From NCBI GenBank assembly GCA_023395435.1, contig JAEWZG010000032.1, forward strand, positions 1 through 13,258: a DNA stretch of 13,258 nucleotides. The letters are read 5' to 3'. Position 1 is the stretch's first letter. Every line of letters starts with the position of its first letter. This document shows, one piece after another, positions 7,601 through 13,258 of this stretch. The stretch is from Bacillota bacterium (lineage in GTDB: Bacteria; Bacillota; Clostridia; Oscillospirales; Ruminococcaceae). Below the pieces are notes generated by a model. It made no database searches. It was not told where the DNA came from and saw nothing but the letters and a program-made list of their open reading frames with translations. A program made the position numbers and the translations under genes.

Positions 7601-8173
7601 GTTTCTGAAAGATATGAATTTATGTCAAAGCAGCTTAATGATGTTGAAAGTTCGAAAGCAGAGCTTGAAAAACTTATAGACGACCTCACTTCAAATATGA
7701 AGGAAATTTTCACTGAAAGCTTCAACCAGATTAACAGCAACTTTAAGAGCATATTTGTGGAATTATTCGGGGGAGGAAAAGCAGAATTGATCCTCACTGA
7801 TCCTTCAAATATTCTTGAGTCAGGTATTGAAATAAATGTTGCTCCTCCGGGTAAAGTAATCAAGAGCCTGAGTCTTCTTTCAGGTGGAGAGCAGGCATTC
7901 ATAGCAATAGCAATTTATTTTGCTATCTTGAAGCTTCGTCCGTCGCCATTCTGTATTCTTGATGAAATTGAGGCTGCACTTGACGATGTCAATGTTTCCA
8001 AATATGCCGCATACCTTAGAAAATTCACAGGTACCACTCAGTTTATAACAATTACCCACAGACGTGGTACAATGGAAGAAGCCGATGTTCTTTATGGTGT
8101 AACAATGCAACAGAAGGGTATATCTAAGCTTCTTAAAATGGACAATACTAAAGATATCAATATTAATGAGTAG
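4610..8173 (+). CDS. smc: Chromosome partition/condensin ATPase SMC
   Basis: SMC dimerises and, with ScpA/ScpB, organises and segregates the chromosome by ATP-driven loop formation. The 1187 residues are the normal full length. The N-terminus YLKSLELQGFKSFPDKV is the family start, with Walker A GPNGSGKS at 31-38. A long coiled coil follows, then the hinge (about 500-665, including GRIGGIKGSVAQLI and the glycine-rich AGGSFTGGS). The return coiled coil leads to the C-terminal head, with signature LSGGEQ (1090-1095), Walker B CILDEIEAALDD (D1118, E1119) and ITHRRGTMEEADVLYGVTMQ. The signature is LSGGEQAF rather than the common LSGGERAL. The start is TTG 4610, fixed by homology and a strong GAGGAGG; it overlaps the previous gene by 10 bases. 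ftsY follows nine bases after the stop, a common Firmicutes pairing. Confidence 0.98.
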   Translation: MYLKSLELQGFKSFPDKVKLEFNKGITAVVGPNGSGKSNIGDAVRWVLGEQSTKTLRGGKMEDVIFSGTQMRKSVGFAQVTLNIDNTSRKLQYDNDLVSVSRKLYRSGESEYIINGQNVRLKDVLELFMDTGLGRDGYSIIGQGKVADIVSSKSNERREIFEEAAGISKFRYKKEEAQRRLNSAQENILRLRDIISELETRVEPLRIQSEKATKFLTLAEQKKGLELSVWLYKLNQLKSNLNEFEENFLIRTTEYENKENEIDDIENAINLAYSNMQKCSVKIEELRNQISDIERKNSQEYADIAVLENDIVHINNLINSYNDKISLSNASVQQTAEKIESERSRLEKLKSDDIENNKNITDISEQFGTLSAQSDEFGKSFAEINSDVNKLYIKKSELNFLINSTSASIDETKALIEQTETNKEELAHVISTYTKEKAEIIQTQGKIEETLEEHNNKLSGYSKLLERKNSQLESARKEYSNIDLKIRELTQKEHLLTDLENSMEGFAFSVKEVIKAGKSGRIGGIKGSVAQLIKVDSKYGVAIETALGGALQNIIVESEDTAKRCISLLKEKNAGRATFLPITSVKGYALSEKNLDMQEGYVALASELVTFDKAYEGIISSLLGRIVIAEDIDLATAISKRYGYKFKIVTLDGQVINAGGSFTGGSTSRSTGVLTRKNEIITIKEQISALSETYEQLKTKLSQYQAEVDKLIIDVEAVKEDINLVTSDKIRFDSELKHITLILDQMEDNLESAENSINSSEIKLENLQTTIDKSRTDLALCEKEITEKELLISQTQNKIESYQDKREIMSEKLSMYKMKQIELSKDIESCEQSIEQLKATVTNTENDFVIINQQIEEQNAIIAQKKACIQEKKTALDASKSAIENVNVLIMAEQKNHQKFEIEANEKRNLQKIMNDEKENLSRELAKVSERKISIQKEYDTIISDMWEQYQLSKSEAVAIAIEVEDILSAQKQLNEIKNKIKNLGSVNVAAIEEYKEVSERYEFMSKQLNDVESSKAELEKLIDDLTSNMKEIFTESFNQINSNFKSIFVELFGGGKAELILTDPSNILESGIEINVAPPGKVIKSLSLLSGGEQAFIAIAIYFAILKLRPSPFCILDEIEAALDDVNVSKYAAYLRKFTGTTQFITITHRRGTMEEADVLYGVTMQQKGISKLLKMDNTKDININE

Positions 8174-8176
8174 GAG
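8172..8176 (+). promoter_or_regulatory. Ribosome binding site of ftsY, overlapping the smc stop codon
   Basis: AGGAG shares two bases with the smc TAG (8171-8173) and lies six bases before ATG 8183, so ribosomes ending smc are placed directly on the ftsY start. Confidence 0.8.
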
Positions 8177-8182
8177 ATTACT

Positions 8183-9088
8183 ATGGGCTTATTTGAAAAG
8201 CTTAAACAGGGCTTGAAAAAAACAAAGGATTCAATGATGGGCGGAATTGAGGGGATACTTAATTCATTTACAAAAATTGATGAGGATCTTTTTGACGAGC
8301 TTGAAGAAACACTTATTTTAAGCGACATTGGAGTAAACACATCAGTAAAAATATGTGCTGAACTTCGTGAACGTGTGAAAAAGACAGGTGAAAAGGACCC
8401 AGCAAACATCAAGAATCTTATAAAAGAAATTATGATTGAAATGCTCGGTGAAAATAAACCTATTGATATGTCAACGACACCTTCAGTTATTATGGTTATT
8501 GGTGTTAATGGCGTAGGTAAGACAACAACAATTGGAAAACTTGCAAACCAGCTTAAAAAAGATGGAAAGAAAGTTCTTGTCGCCGCGGCTGATACATTCC
8601 GAGCAGCAGCAATAGACCAGCTCGAAGTATGGACAGACCGTGCTGGCGTTGATATTATAAAGCACAATGAAGGCTCGGACCCAGCGGCAGTTGTATTTGA
8701 CGCAGTAACTGCCGCAAAGGCAAGGAAAGTCGACGTTGTTATTTGTGATACAGCAGGACGTCTCCATAATAAGAAAAATCTTATGGACGAGCTTAAAAAG
8801 ATTTCAAAGATTATCAATACACAAGCTGAGGGCTGTGCTCTTGAAATTCTTCTTGCACTTGATGCAACAACAGGACAGAACGCAGTAAATCAGGCAAAGC
8901 AGTTCAAGGAAGTTGCTGATATTACAGGAATAATCCTCACAAAGCTTGACGGAACAGCAAAAGGTGGAATAATAATATCTATTGCTGATGAACTAAAATT
9001 GCCAGTAAAAATTGTTACAGTCGGCGAAAAGATTGATGATATTCAGCCATTTGACAATGCTGATTTTGTTAACGCACTTTTTGAATAA
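8183..9088 (+). CDS. ftsY: Signal recognition particle receptor FtsY
   Basis: FtsY is the membrane-associated GTPase that receives ribosome-nascent chain complexes from Ffh-SRP and passes them to SecYEG. The 301-residue protein is almost only the NG core. An N domain begins after a short Lys-rich, amphipathic-looking start (MGLFEKLKQGLKKTK) and runs to about residue 95. The G domain has P-loop GVNGVGKT (107-114), DTFRAAAIDQL (137-147), DTAGR (189-193), TKLDG (253-257) and GEKIDDIQPF near the end. The long acidic A domain of enterobacterial FtsY is absent, as is usual in Firmicutes (Bacillus FtsY is about 330 residues). Membrane contact probably uses the N-terminal helix. The ATG is fixed by AGGAG at 8172-8176. 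Ffh and YlxM, often next to ftsY in Firmicutes, are not here. It is distinguished from Ffh by the lack of an M domain. Confidence 0.97.
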   Translation: MGLFEKLKQGLKKTKDSMMGGIEGILNSFTKIDEDLFDELEETLILSDIGVNTSVKICAELRERVKKTGEKDPANIKNLIKEIMIEMLGENKPIDMSTTPSVIMVIGVNGVGKTTTIGKLANQLKKDGKKVLVAAADTFRAAAIDQLEVWTDRAGVDIIKHNEGSDPAAVVFDAVTAAKARKVDVVICDTAGRLHNKKNLMDELKKISKIINTQAEGCALEILLALDATTGQNAVNQAKQFKEVADITGIILTKLDGTAKGGIIISIADELKLPVKIVTVGEKIDDIQPFDNADFVNALFE

Positions 9089-9102
9089 TTGAAAGAGGTC
9101 GT

Positions 9103-9702
9103 ATGAAAATTATCCTTGCATCCAATAATAAGGGCAAAATAAAAGAAATGTCAAAGATTTTATCCAAGGTCGGCTATGATGTAATTTCACAATCTGACGC
9201 TGGATATAACCTTAACCCTGACGAAACAGGAACAACCTTTGAAGAAAACTCACTTATTAAGGCAAAGGCTTTATATGATACTAGCCACAGCGGAGTTATC
9301 GCTGATGATAGTGGACTTGAAGTAGATTACCTTAATAAAGCACCGGGTGTATATTCAGCACGTTATGGTGGAGAAGGTTTATCTGACAAAGATAGATATA
9401 AAAAGATATTAGACGAGCTTGAATGCGTCCCAGTTGAAAATCGAACAGCACGCTTTGTATGTGTTATAACATATATTTCACCTAAAGGCGAAGTTCATTA
9501 CTTCCGTGGTGAGTGTGAGGGACACATCGGTCTTGAGCCAAAGGGCGAAAACGGATTTGGATATGACCCAATTTTCTACATTGGTGATAAAAGTATGTCA
9601 GAAATTTCTGACCAAGAAAAAAACAGAATAAGTCAGAGAGCAGTAGCTTTATCAAAACTACTTGACTTTTTAAAAGAGGAGAAAAATAATGTTGACAAGT
9701 AA
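9103..9702 (+). CDS. rdgB: Non-canonical purine NTP pyrophosphatase (XTP/dITP diphosphatase, RdgB/HAM1 family)
   Basis: This family hydrolyses dITP, XTP and ITP to monophosphates, keeping deaminated purines out of DNA and RNA. The 199-residue length is typical. The N-terminus MKIILASNNKGKIKEM holds the SxNxxK triphosphate-binding motif (S7, N9, K12 or neighbours). FEENSLIKAKA (46-56), DDSGLEVD (68-75), PGVYSARYGG (81-90) and GFGYDPIF (151-158) are the other family blocks, and SQRAVALSKL is the usual C-terminal segment. AAAGAGG (9092-9098) lies four bases before the ATG. The gene starts 14 bases after the ftsY stop and its end overlaps yhbY by 14 bases. No MJ0936-type phosphodiesterase gene, a frequent Firmicutes partner, lies next to it. 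Confidence 0.96.
   Translation: MKIILASNNKGKIKEMSKILSKVGYDVISQSDAGYNLNPDETGTTFEENSLIKAKALYDTSHSGVIADDSGLEVDYLNKAPGVYSARYGGEGLSDKDRYKKILDELECVPVENRTARFVCVITYISPKGEVHYFRGECEGHIGLEPKGENGFGYDPIFYIGDKSMSEISDQEKNRISQRAVALSKLLDFLKEEKNNVDK
9676..9681 (+). promoter_or_regulatory. Ribosome binding site of yhbY
   Basis: GAGGAG lies inside the rdgB coding end, seven bases before ATG 9689; this good site confirms the 14-base overlap start. Confidence 0.75.
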
Positions 9703-9979
9703 ACAAAGAGCATATCTCAGAGGACTTGCAAATTCAATGGATACGATCCTTCAGATAGGAAAAGGTGGAGTGCCTGACACACTTGTTGTACAAGTTAATG
9801 ATGCTTTAAAAGCAAGGGAATTAATAAAGCTTCGTGTCCTTGATAATTCATTGTATTCTTCAAAGGAAGCTGCGGAAGAGCTTGCTCAGAAGACAGGTGC
9901 AGATGTAGTTCAGGTTATCGGAAGTAAATTTGTTCTCTATAAGAAAAATCCTAAAGAGCCAAAAATTGAGTTAAAGTAA
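9689..9979 (+). CDS. yhbY: Ribosome assembly RNA-binding protein YhbY (CRM domain)
   Basis: The 96-residue protein is a single CRM (CRS1-YhbY) domain. It opens MLTSKQRAYLRGLA, carries the RNA-contacting GxxG loop as IGKGG (23-27), and continues with LKARELIKLRVLDN and VVQVIGSKFVLYKK, all family blocks. YhbY binds pre-50S ribosomal particles and is thought to help large-subunit assembly; the protein is cytoplasmic. It directly abuts nadD with no spacing (TAA then ATG), as in the Firmicutes yhbY-nadD-yqeK-rsfS cluster, whose order is kept here. The C-terminal tail is rich in Lys and Glu. Confidence 0.95.
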   Translation: MLTSKQRAYLRGLANSMDTILQIGKGGVPDTLVVQVNDALKARELIKLRVLDNSLYSSKEAAEELAQKTGADVVQVIGSKFVLYKKNPKEPKIELK

Positions 9980-10576
9980 ATGAAAACAGGAATTTTTGGT
10001 GGAACCTTTAACCCAATCCATAACGGCCATGTTAACCTTGTCGACAGAATAAGCGAAAAAGTCAGTCTTGATAGAATACTTGTTATACCGACAAATATTC
10101 CGCCACATAAGCTAACGCCTGATCTTGCCTATGACGATGCGAGACTTGAAATGTGTCGCCTTGCATTTGAGGATAACCCAAAAGCTGAGATAAGTGATTA
10201 TGAGATAATACAAGGTGGAAAGAGCTATACAATCCTCACGCTAGAGCATCTTAAAACTATATATCCACACGATGAGTTTTATTTGATTATCGGTAGCGAC
10301 ATGCTTCTTACCTTTCATGAGTGGAAGGAATATCAAAAGATACTAAAGCTTTGTACAATTGTTGCAGCGGCAAGAAGCAAAGCCGATATTGAAAAAATAA
10401 AACCGTATGCACAAAAACTAATTGCAATGGGTGGAAAATGTATTATTGTTGATGTTGAGCCATATGAGATTTCATCAACTAAACTTAGGGAGCTAATAGT
10501 CAATAATGAGCAATATACTTGCTATTTACCAGAAAAAGTTGTAAAATATATAGCGAGCAAAAAACTATATACTTAA
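9980..10576 (+). CDS. nadD: Nicotinate-nucleotide adenylyltransferase NadD
   Basis: NadD joins nicotinate mononucleotide and ATP into deamido-NAD, the shared late step of NAD synthesis. The 198-residue protein starts MKTGIFGGTFNPIHNGH, with the adenylyltransferase HxGH motif as H14-N-G-H17. IPTNIPPHK, the FYLIIGSDML block and the C-terminal ISSTKLR motif (164-170) are all present. Length matches Bacillus NadD (about 190 residues). The ATG follows the yhbY stop directly (TAA-ATG) and only a weak GAG at 9968-9970 precedes it, so reinitiation by yhbY-terminating ribosomes is likely. Phosphopantetheine adenylyltransferase (CoaD) shares the fold but is shorter and differs in the C-terminal motif; the neighbours also favour NadD. 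Confidence 0.96.
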   Translation: MKTGIFGGTFNPIHNGHVNLVDRISEKVSLDRILVIPTNIPPHKLTPDLAYDDARLEMCRLAFEDNPKAEISDYEIIQGGKSYTILTLEHLKTIYPHDEFYLIIGSDMLLTFHEWKEYQKILKLCTIVAAARSKADIEKIKPYAQKLIAMGGKCIIVDVEPYEISSTKLRELIVNNEQYTCYLPEKVVKYIASKKLYT

Positions 10577-10581
10577 TATAC

Positions 10582-10585
10582 GGAG
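10582..10585 (+). promoter_or_regulatory. Ribosome binding site of yqeK
   Basis: GGAG lies eight bases before TTG 10594, in the short gap after the nadD stop. It argues against starting at in-frame GTG 10585, which would overlap it, or at an upstream ATG inside nadD. Confidence 0.65.
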
Positions 10586-10593
10586 TGTTACAA

Positions 10594-11187
10594 TTGTACG
10601 AGCAACCCGATTATGAAGAGATTAAAAGCTTGTTGAAAAGCAGGTTGTCAAAGAAAAGATATATCCACAGCGTTAACGTTGCGCAGCAGGCAAAAATTCT
10701 TGCGAAAATAAATTACTTTGATGAAGATAAATCATATCTTGCGGGACTTCTTCATGATGTTTGTAAGGAAATTCCACCGAAAGAGCAGGAAGCTTATGTC
10801 CTCTCATCTTTAATGGATGTTGATGAGGTTGAAAAGAAATCACGTCCTTTATGGCATGCGATAGCAGGCGCTGAGTTTATAAGAGTTCATTACGGAATAG
10901 ATGATGAGGACATTTTAAATTCAATCCGTTATCATACTGTTGCAAGAGCGGGAATGTCCACGCTGGAAAAAATAATATACCTTGCTGATTTGACATCAGC
11001 TGACAGAAGCTATAAGGATATCGCGCAGATAAGAAAGATATGTGAGAAGAATCTTGATGAGGGAATGATTTATGCATTGAAATTCTCCATTACAGATTCA
11101 GTTTCAAAGAGCAATACTATTCCTCAATGCACAATTAAAGCGTATAATTATTATTTAAAGACAGAAAGTAAATATAATTTGTTATAA
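10594..11187 (+). CDS. yqeK: HD-domain hydrolase YqeK (Ap4A symmetrical hydrolase family)
   Basis: From TTG 10594 the protein has 197 residues and begins MYEQPDYEEIKSLLKSRL. Metal-binding residues of the HD fold are visible: H25 (RYIHSVNVA), H54-D55 (LAGLLHDVCKE), H88 (WHAIAGAEF), H114 (IRYHTVA) and D132 (IIYLADLTSADR). The YqeK family hydrolyses diadenosine tetraphosphate to two ADP, limiting this stress-linked nucleotide in bacteria that lack ApaH. The frame stays open upstream to an ATG at 10519, but that would overlap nadD by 58 bases and has no good ribosome binding site; GGAG at 10582-10585 supports TTG. Position between nadD and rsfS is the standard Firmicutes order. Confidence 0.93.
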   Translation: MYEQPDYEEIKSLLKSRLSKKRYIHSVNVAQQAKILAKINYFDEDKSYLAGLLHDVCKEIPPKEQEAYVLSSLMDVDEVEKKSRPLWHAIAGAEFIRVHYGIDDEDILNSIRYHTVARAGMSTLEKIIYLADLTSADRSYKDIAQIRKICEKNLDEGMIYALKFSITDSVSKSNTIPQCTIKAYNYYLKTESKYNLL

Positions 11188-11192
11188 AGGAG
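11187..11192 (+). promoter_or_regulatory. Ribosome binding site of rsfS
   Basis: AAGGAG starts on the last base of the yqeK stop codon and lies six bases before ATG 11199. It is one of the strongest sites in the window. Confidence 0.8.
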
Positions 11193-11198
11193 AAATAT

Positions 11199-11552
11199 AT
11201 GAATCAAAACGAAATTCTTAAGAAAATTGTGAAAACTCTTGATACAAAGAAAGCTGAAGATATTGAAGTTATCGGCATAAAGGATCTTACAATCATTGCT
11301 GATTATTTTGTAATTGCAACAGGTACAAGTACGACTCATACAAAATCACTTGCTGATGAGGTTGAATTTCAACTTAAGGAAGTAGGCATAGTTCCAACAA
11401 GAACAGAAGGCTACAACGGTTCAAACTGGATTTTACTTGATTATTCAGATATCGTTGTTCATATATTCTATAAAGAAACAAGAGAATACTATTCACTAGA
11501 AAGATTATGGTCTGACGGCGAAAAGGTTGAAGTAAAACAGTTTCTTGATTAA
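11199..11552 (+). CDS. rsfS: Ribosomal silencing factor RsfS
   Basis: RsfS (RsfA, formerly DUF143/YqeL) binds ribosomal protein uL14 on the 50S subunit and blocks joining to 30S, slowing translation when nutrients are short. The 117 residues are full family length. Recognisable blocks are DIEVIGIKDLTIIADYFVIATGTS (start of the core strand and helix), the central RTEGYNGSNWILLDYSDIVVHIF, and the end REYYSLERLWSDG. Strong AAGGAG precedes the ATG, and the gap after yqeK is 11 bases. It closes the yhbY-nadD-yqeK-rsfS group, with leuS 31 bases later. Confidence 0.97.
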   Translation: MNQNEILKKIVKTLDTKKAEDIEVIGIKDLTIIADYFVIATGTSTTHTKSLADEVEFQLKEVGIVPTRTEGYNGSNWILLDYSDIVVHIFYKETREYYSLERLWSDGEKVEVKQFLD

Positions 11553-11583
11553 CAATAACAAAATTACAAAAGGAATGGTAAAA

Positions 11584-13258
11584 ATGAAGTACGATTTCAC
11601 CTCAATTGAAGGCAAGTGGCAAAAAATATGGGATGAAAATGAAACATTCAAGTCAGAGAATGATTACTCAAAACCTAAATTCTATGCTTTAGTTGAATTC
11701 CCTTATCCATCAGGACAAGGCTTGCATATAGGACATCCGCGTCCATATACTGCTATGGATATTGTTTCAAGAAAGAGAAGGCTTGAGGGATATAACGTAT
11801 TATTCCCAATGGGATGGGATGCTTTTGGTCTCCCTACAGAAAATTATGCTATTAAGAACAAAATTCACCCTGCAATAGTTACTGAAAAGAACGTTGCACG
11901 TTTCAAATCACAGCTTAAGGCCCTTGGACTATCATTTGACTGGGCAAGAGAAATTAATACAACAGACCCTAATTATTTTAAGTGGACACAGTGGATATTC
12001 CTTCAGATGTTCAAGAAGGGTCTTGCCTATAAGTCGGAAATGGCTGTAAACTGGTGTACTTCATGTAAGGTTGTTTTAGCAAATGAAGAAGTTGTCGGCG
12101 GATGCTGTGAGCGTTGCGGTGGCGAAGTTGTCAGAAAAGTTAAAAGCCAGTGGATGCTCAAAATCACTGAATACGCCCAACGTCTCTTAGATGATTTAAG
12201 CGAAGTTAATTATTCAGACAGAATCAAGGCTACACAGACAAATTGGATTGGCCGTTCAACTGGTGCTGAGGTTGATTTTGACACAACAACAGGTGATAAG
12301 CTTAAGGTTTATACAACCCGTCCGGATACATTATTCGGTGCAACCTATATGGTTATTGCTCCTGAACATCCAATGATATCAAAATGGGCTGATAAGCTCT
12401 CAAATATGGATGACATAAAAGCTTATCAGGAAAAATCAGCAAAGAAATCTGATTTTGACAGAACAGAAATGAATAAGGATAAAACAGGTGTTGAACTTAA
12501 AGGCGTTAAAGCAATCAATCCTGTAAACGGAAGAGAAATTCCAATCTTTATTTCTGACTATGTTCTTATGACTTACGGAACAGGTGCAATTATGGCTGTT
12601 CCTGCTCACGATACACGTGACTATGAATTCGCAAAAGTATTTAATCTCCCTATCATTGAAGTAGTTTCTGGCGGAGATGTTGAGAAAGAAGCCTTCACTG
12701 ACTGTGCAATAGGCACAATGGTGAACAGCGATTTCCTTAATGGCTTGTCAGTAGAAGAAGCTAAGGTAAAAATAAAAGAATGGCTTGAAGATAAAGACAA
12801 GGGAGTTTCAAAGGTAAACTTTAAGCTTCGTGATTGGGTGTTCTCACGCCAGAGATACTGGGGCGAGCCTATTCCTATAGTTAAGTGTGATAAATGTGGC
12901 TATGTTGCAATTCCTGAAAGTGAATTGCCATTAAAATTGCCTGATGTTGAAAGCTATATGCCAACCGACAACGGTGAATCACCACTTGCAACGCTTGATA
13001 GTTTTATAAATACAACCTGTCCGCATTGTGGTGGACCTGCAAAGCGTGAAACAGATACAATGCCACAGTGGGCTGGTTCATCATGGTACTTCTTAAGATA
13101 CTGTGATCCAACAAATATGGACAGACTTGCAGCAAAAGAAGCTCTTGATTACTGGATGCCTGTTGACTGGTATAACGGCGGTATGGAGCATACAACTCTT
13201 CACTTGTTGTATTCACGTTTCTGGCATAAATTCCTTTATGATATCGGTATGGTTTCAA
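11584..13258 (+). CDS. leuS: Leucyl-tRNA synthetase, N-terminal part (cut by window end)
   Basis: The frame is open from ATG 11584 to the window end, giving 558 residues of an enzyme usually about 800-870 long. It charges tRNA-Leu. Visible parts are the class I HIGH motif (H48-I-G-H51 in PSGQGLHIGH), GWDAFGLPTENYA, and a zinc cluster C158/C161/C175/C178 (CTSC ... CERC). The CP1 editing domain includes TTRPDTLFG (T244 on) and GTGAIMAVPAHDTRDYEF, with D346 at the editing aspartate. A second zinc pair set is C435/C438 with C479/C482 (CDKC, CPHC), followed by MPQWAGSSWYF. The KMSKS loop and the anticodon-binding domain lie beyond the window. AAAGG at 11569-11573 is about 10 bases from the ATG. 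The 31-base gap after rsfS leaves no room for a T-box leader. Confidence 0.97.
   Translation, partial: MKYDFTSIEGKWQKIWDENETFKSENDYSKPKFYALVEFPYPSGQGLHIGHPRPYTAMDIVSRKRRLEGYNVLFPMGWDAFGLPTENYAIKNKIHPAIVTEKNVARFKSQLKALGLSFDWAREINTTDPNYFKWTQWIFLQMFKKGLAYKSEMAVNWCTSCKVVLANEEVVGGCCERCGGEVVRKVKSQWMLKITEYAQRLLDDLSEVNYSDRIKATQTNWIGRSTGAEVDFDTTTGDKLKVYTTRPDTLFGATYMVIAPEHPMISKWADKLSNMDDIKAYQEKSAKKSDFDRTEMNKDKTGVELKGVKAINPVNGREIPIFISDYVLMTYGTGAIMAVPAHDTRDYEFAKVFNLPIIEVVSGGDVEKEAFTDCAIGTMVNSDFLNGLSVEEAKVKIKEWLEDKDKGVSKVNFKLRDWVFSRQRYWGEPIPIVKCDKCGYVAIPESELPLKLPDVESYMPTDNGESPLATLDSFINTTCPHCGGPAKRETDTMPQWAGSSWYFLRYCDPTNMDRLAAKEALDYWMPVDWYNGGMEHTTLHLLYSRFWHKFLYDIGMVS

Larger units (their letters stand above)
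1..13258 (+). other. Probable long co-directional transcription unit (topA to leuS)
   Basis: All fourteen genes are on the same strand. Junctions are: topA-trmFO 1-base overlap, trmFO-VOC 17 overlap, VOC-plsX gap 38, plsX-rnc gap 24, rnc-radical SAM overlap 14, radical SAM-smc overlap 10, smc-ftsY gap 9, ftsY-rdgB gap 14, rdgB-yhbY overlap 14, yhbY-nadD gap 0, nadD-yqeK gap 17, yqeK-rsfS gap 11, rsfS-leuS gap 31. No junction contains a GC-rich hairpin followed by a T run, and I see no convincing sigma-A promoter in a gap. Internal promoters inside coding sequence cannot be ruled out, so a single transcript is inference. Confidence 0.55.

Noticed and set aside
7459..7902. Reverse-strand open frame opposite the SMC C-terminal coiled coil and head
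   Set aside because: Shadow of smc; Ser/Leu-rich translation with no motif.
8092..8817. Long reverse-strand open frame (about 241 codons) opposite the smc end and ftsY
   Set aside because: Its translation is a Ser/Ile/Phe-rich string with no recognisable domain, and it lies opposite well-conserved ftsY motifs; it is a codon-bias shadow.
10519..10593. Extended yqeK start at ATG 10519
   Set aside because: It would overlap nadD by 58 bases with residues not expected for YqeK; GGAG plus TTG 10594 fits the family N-terminus.
13004..13258. Reverse-strand open frame at the right edge
   Set aside because: Opposite the catalytic-domain part of leuS, which is open and conserved in the forward frame to the window end.

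Overview
This window is a dense block of housekeeping genes from a low-GC Gram-positive bacterium. The gene set points to Firmicutes, most likely class Clostridia: folate-dependent TrmFO beside topA, an Elp3-like radical SAM gene between rnc and smc, and the yhbY-nadD-yqeK-rsfS block. Strong purine-rich ribosome binding sites and TTG starts (smc, yqeK) fit this. A Ruminococcaceae/Oscillospiraceae-type organism is my guess from the style of the SMC and LeuRS proteins, but I cannot confirm it without a search. Sampled lines suggest GC in the mid-to-high thirties.

Layout, all on the + strand: topA (3' end), trmFO, a small VOC/glyoxalase-fold gene, plsX, rnc, an Elp3-like radical SAM gene, smc, ftsY, an XTP/dITP pyrophosphatase (rdgB-type), yhbY, nadD, yqeK, rsfS, and leuS (5' part, cut by the window edge). 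Fourteen genes follow each other with overlaps of 1-17 bases or gaps of at most about 38 bases. No stretch over 300 bases lacks a gene. I see no RNA gene, insertion sequence, CRISPR array, convincing promoter or rho-independent terminator. The whole window may be the inside of one long transcription unit, with several likely cases of translational coupling.

Functionally the genes cover DNA topology and chromosome organisation (topA, smc), tRNA and ribosome maturation or silencing (trmFO, the radical SAM protein by inference, rnc, yhbY, rsfS), membrane phospholipid synthesis and protein targeting (plsX, ftsY), nucleotide and NAD metabolism and clean-up (rdgB, nadD, yqeK), and aminoacylation (leuS). 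Three gene groups usually found separately (topA-trmFO, plsX-rnc-smc-ftsY, yhbY-nadD-yqeK-rsfS) sit end to end here.

I did not find an exciting undescribed system; this is mostly ordinary core genome. The points most worth a second look are the AT-rich VOC gene with unusual predicted metal-site residues between trmFO and plsX, the KH-like tail of the radical SAM protein, the lack of acpP between plsX and rnc, and the lack of room for a T-box leader directly before leuS.
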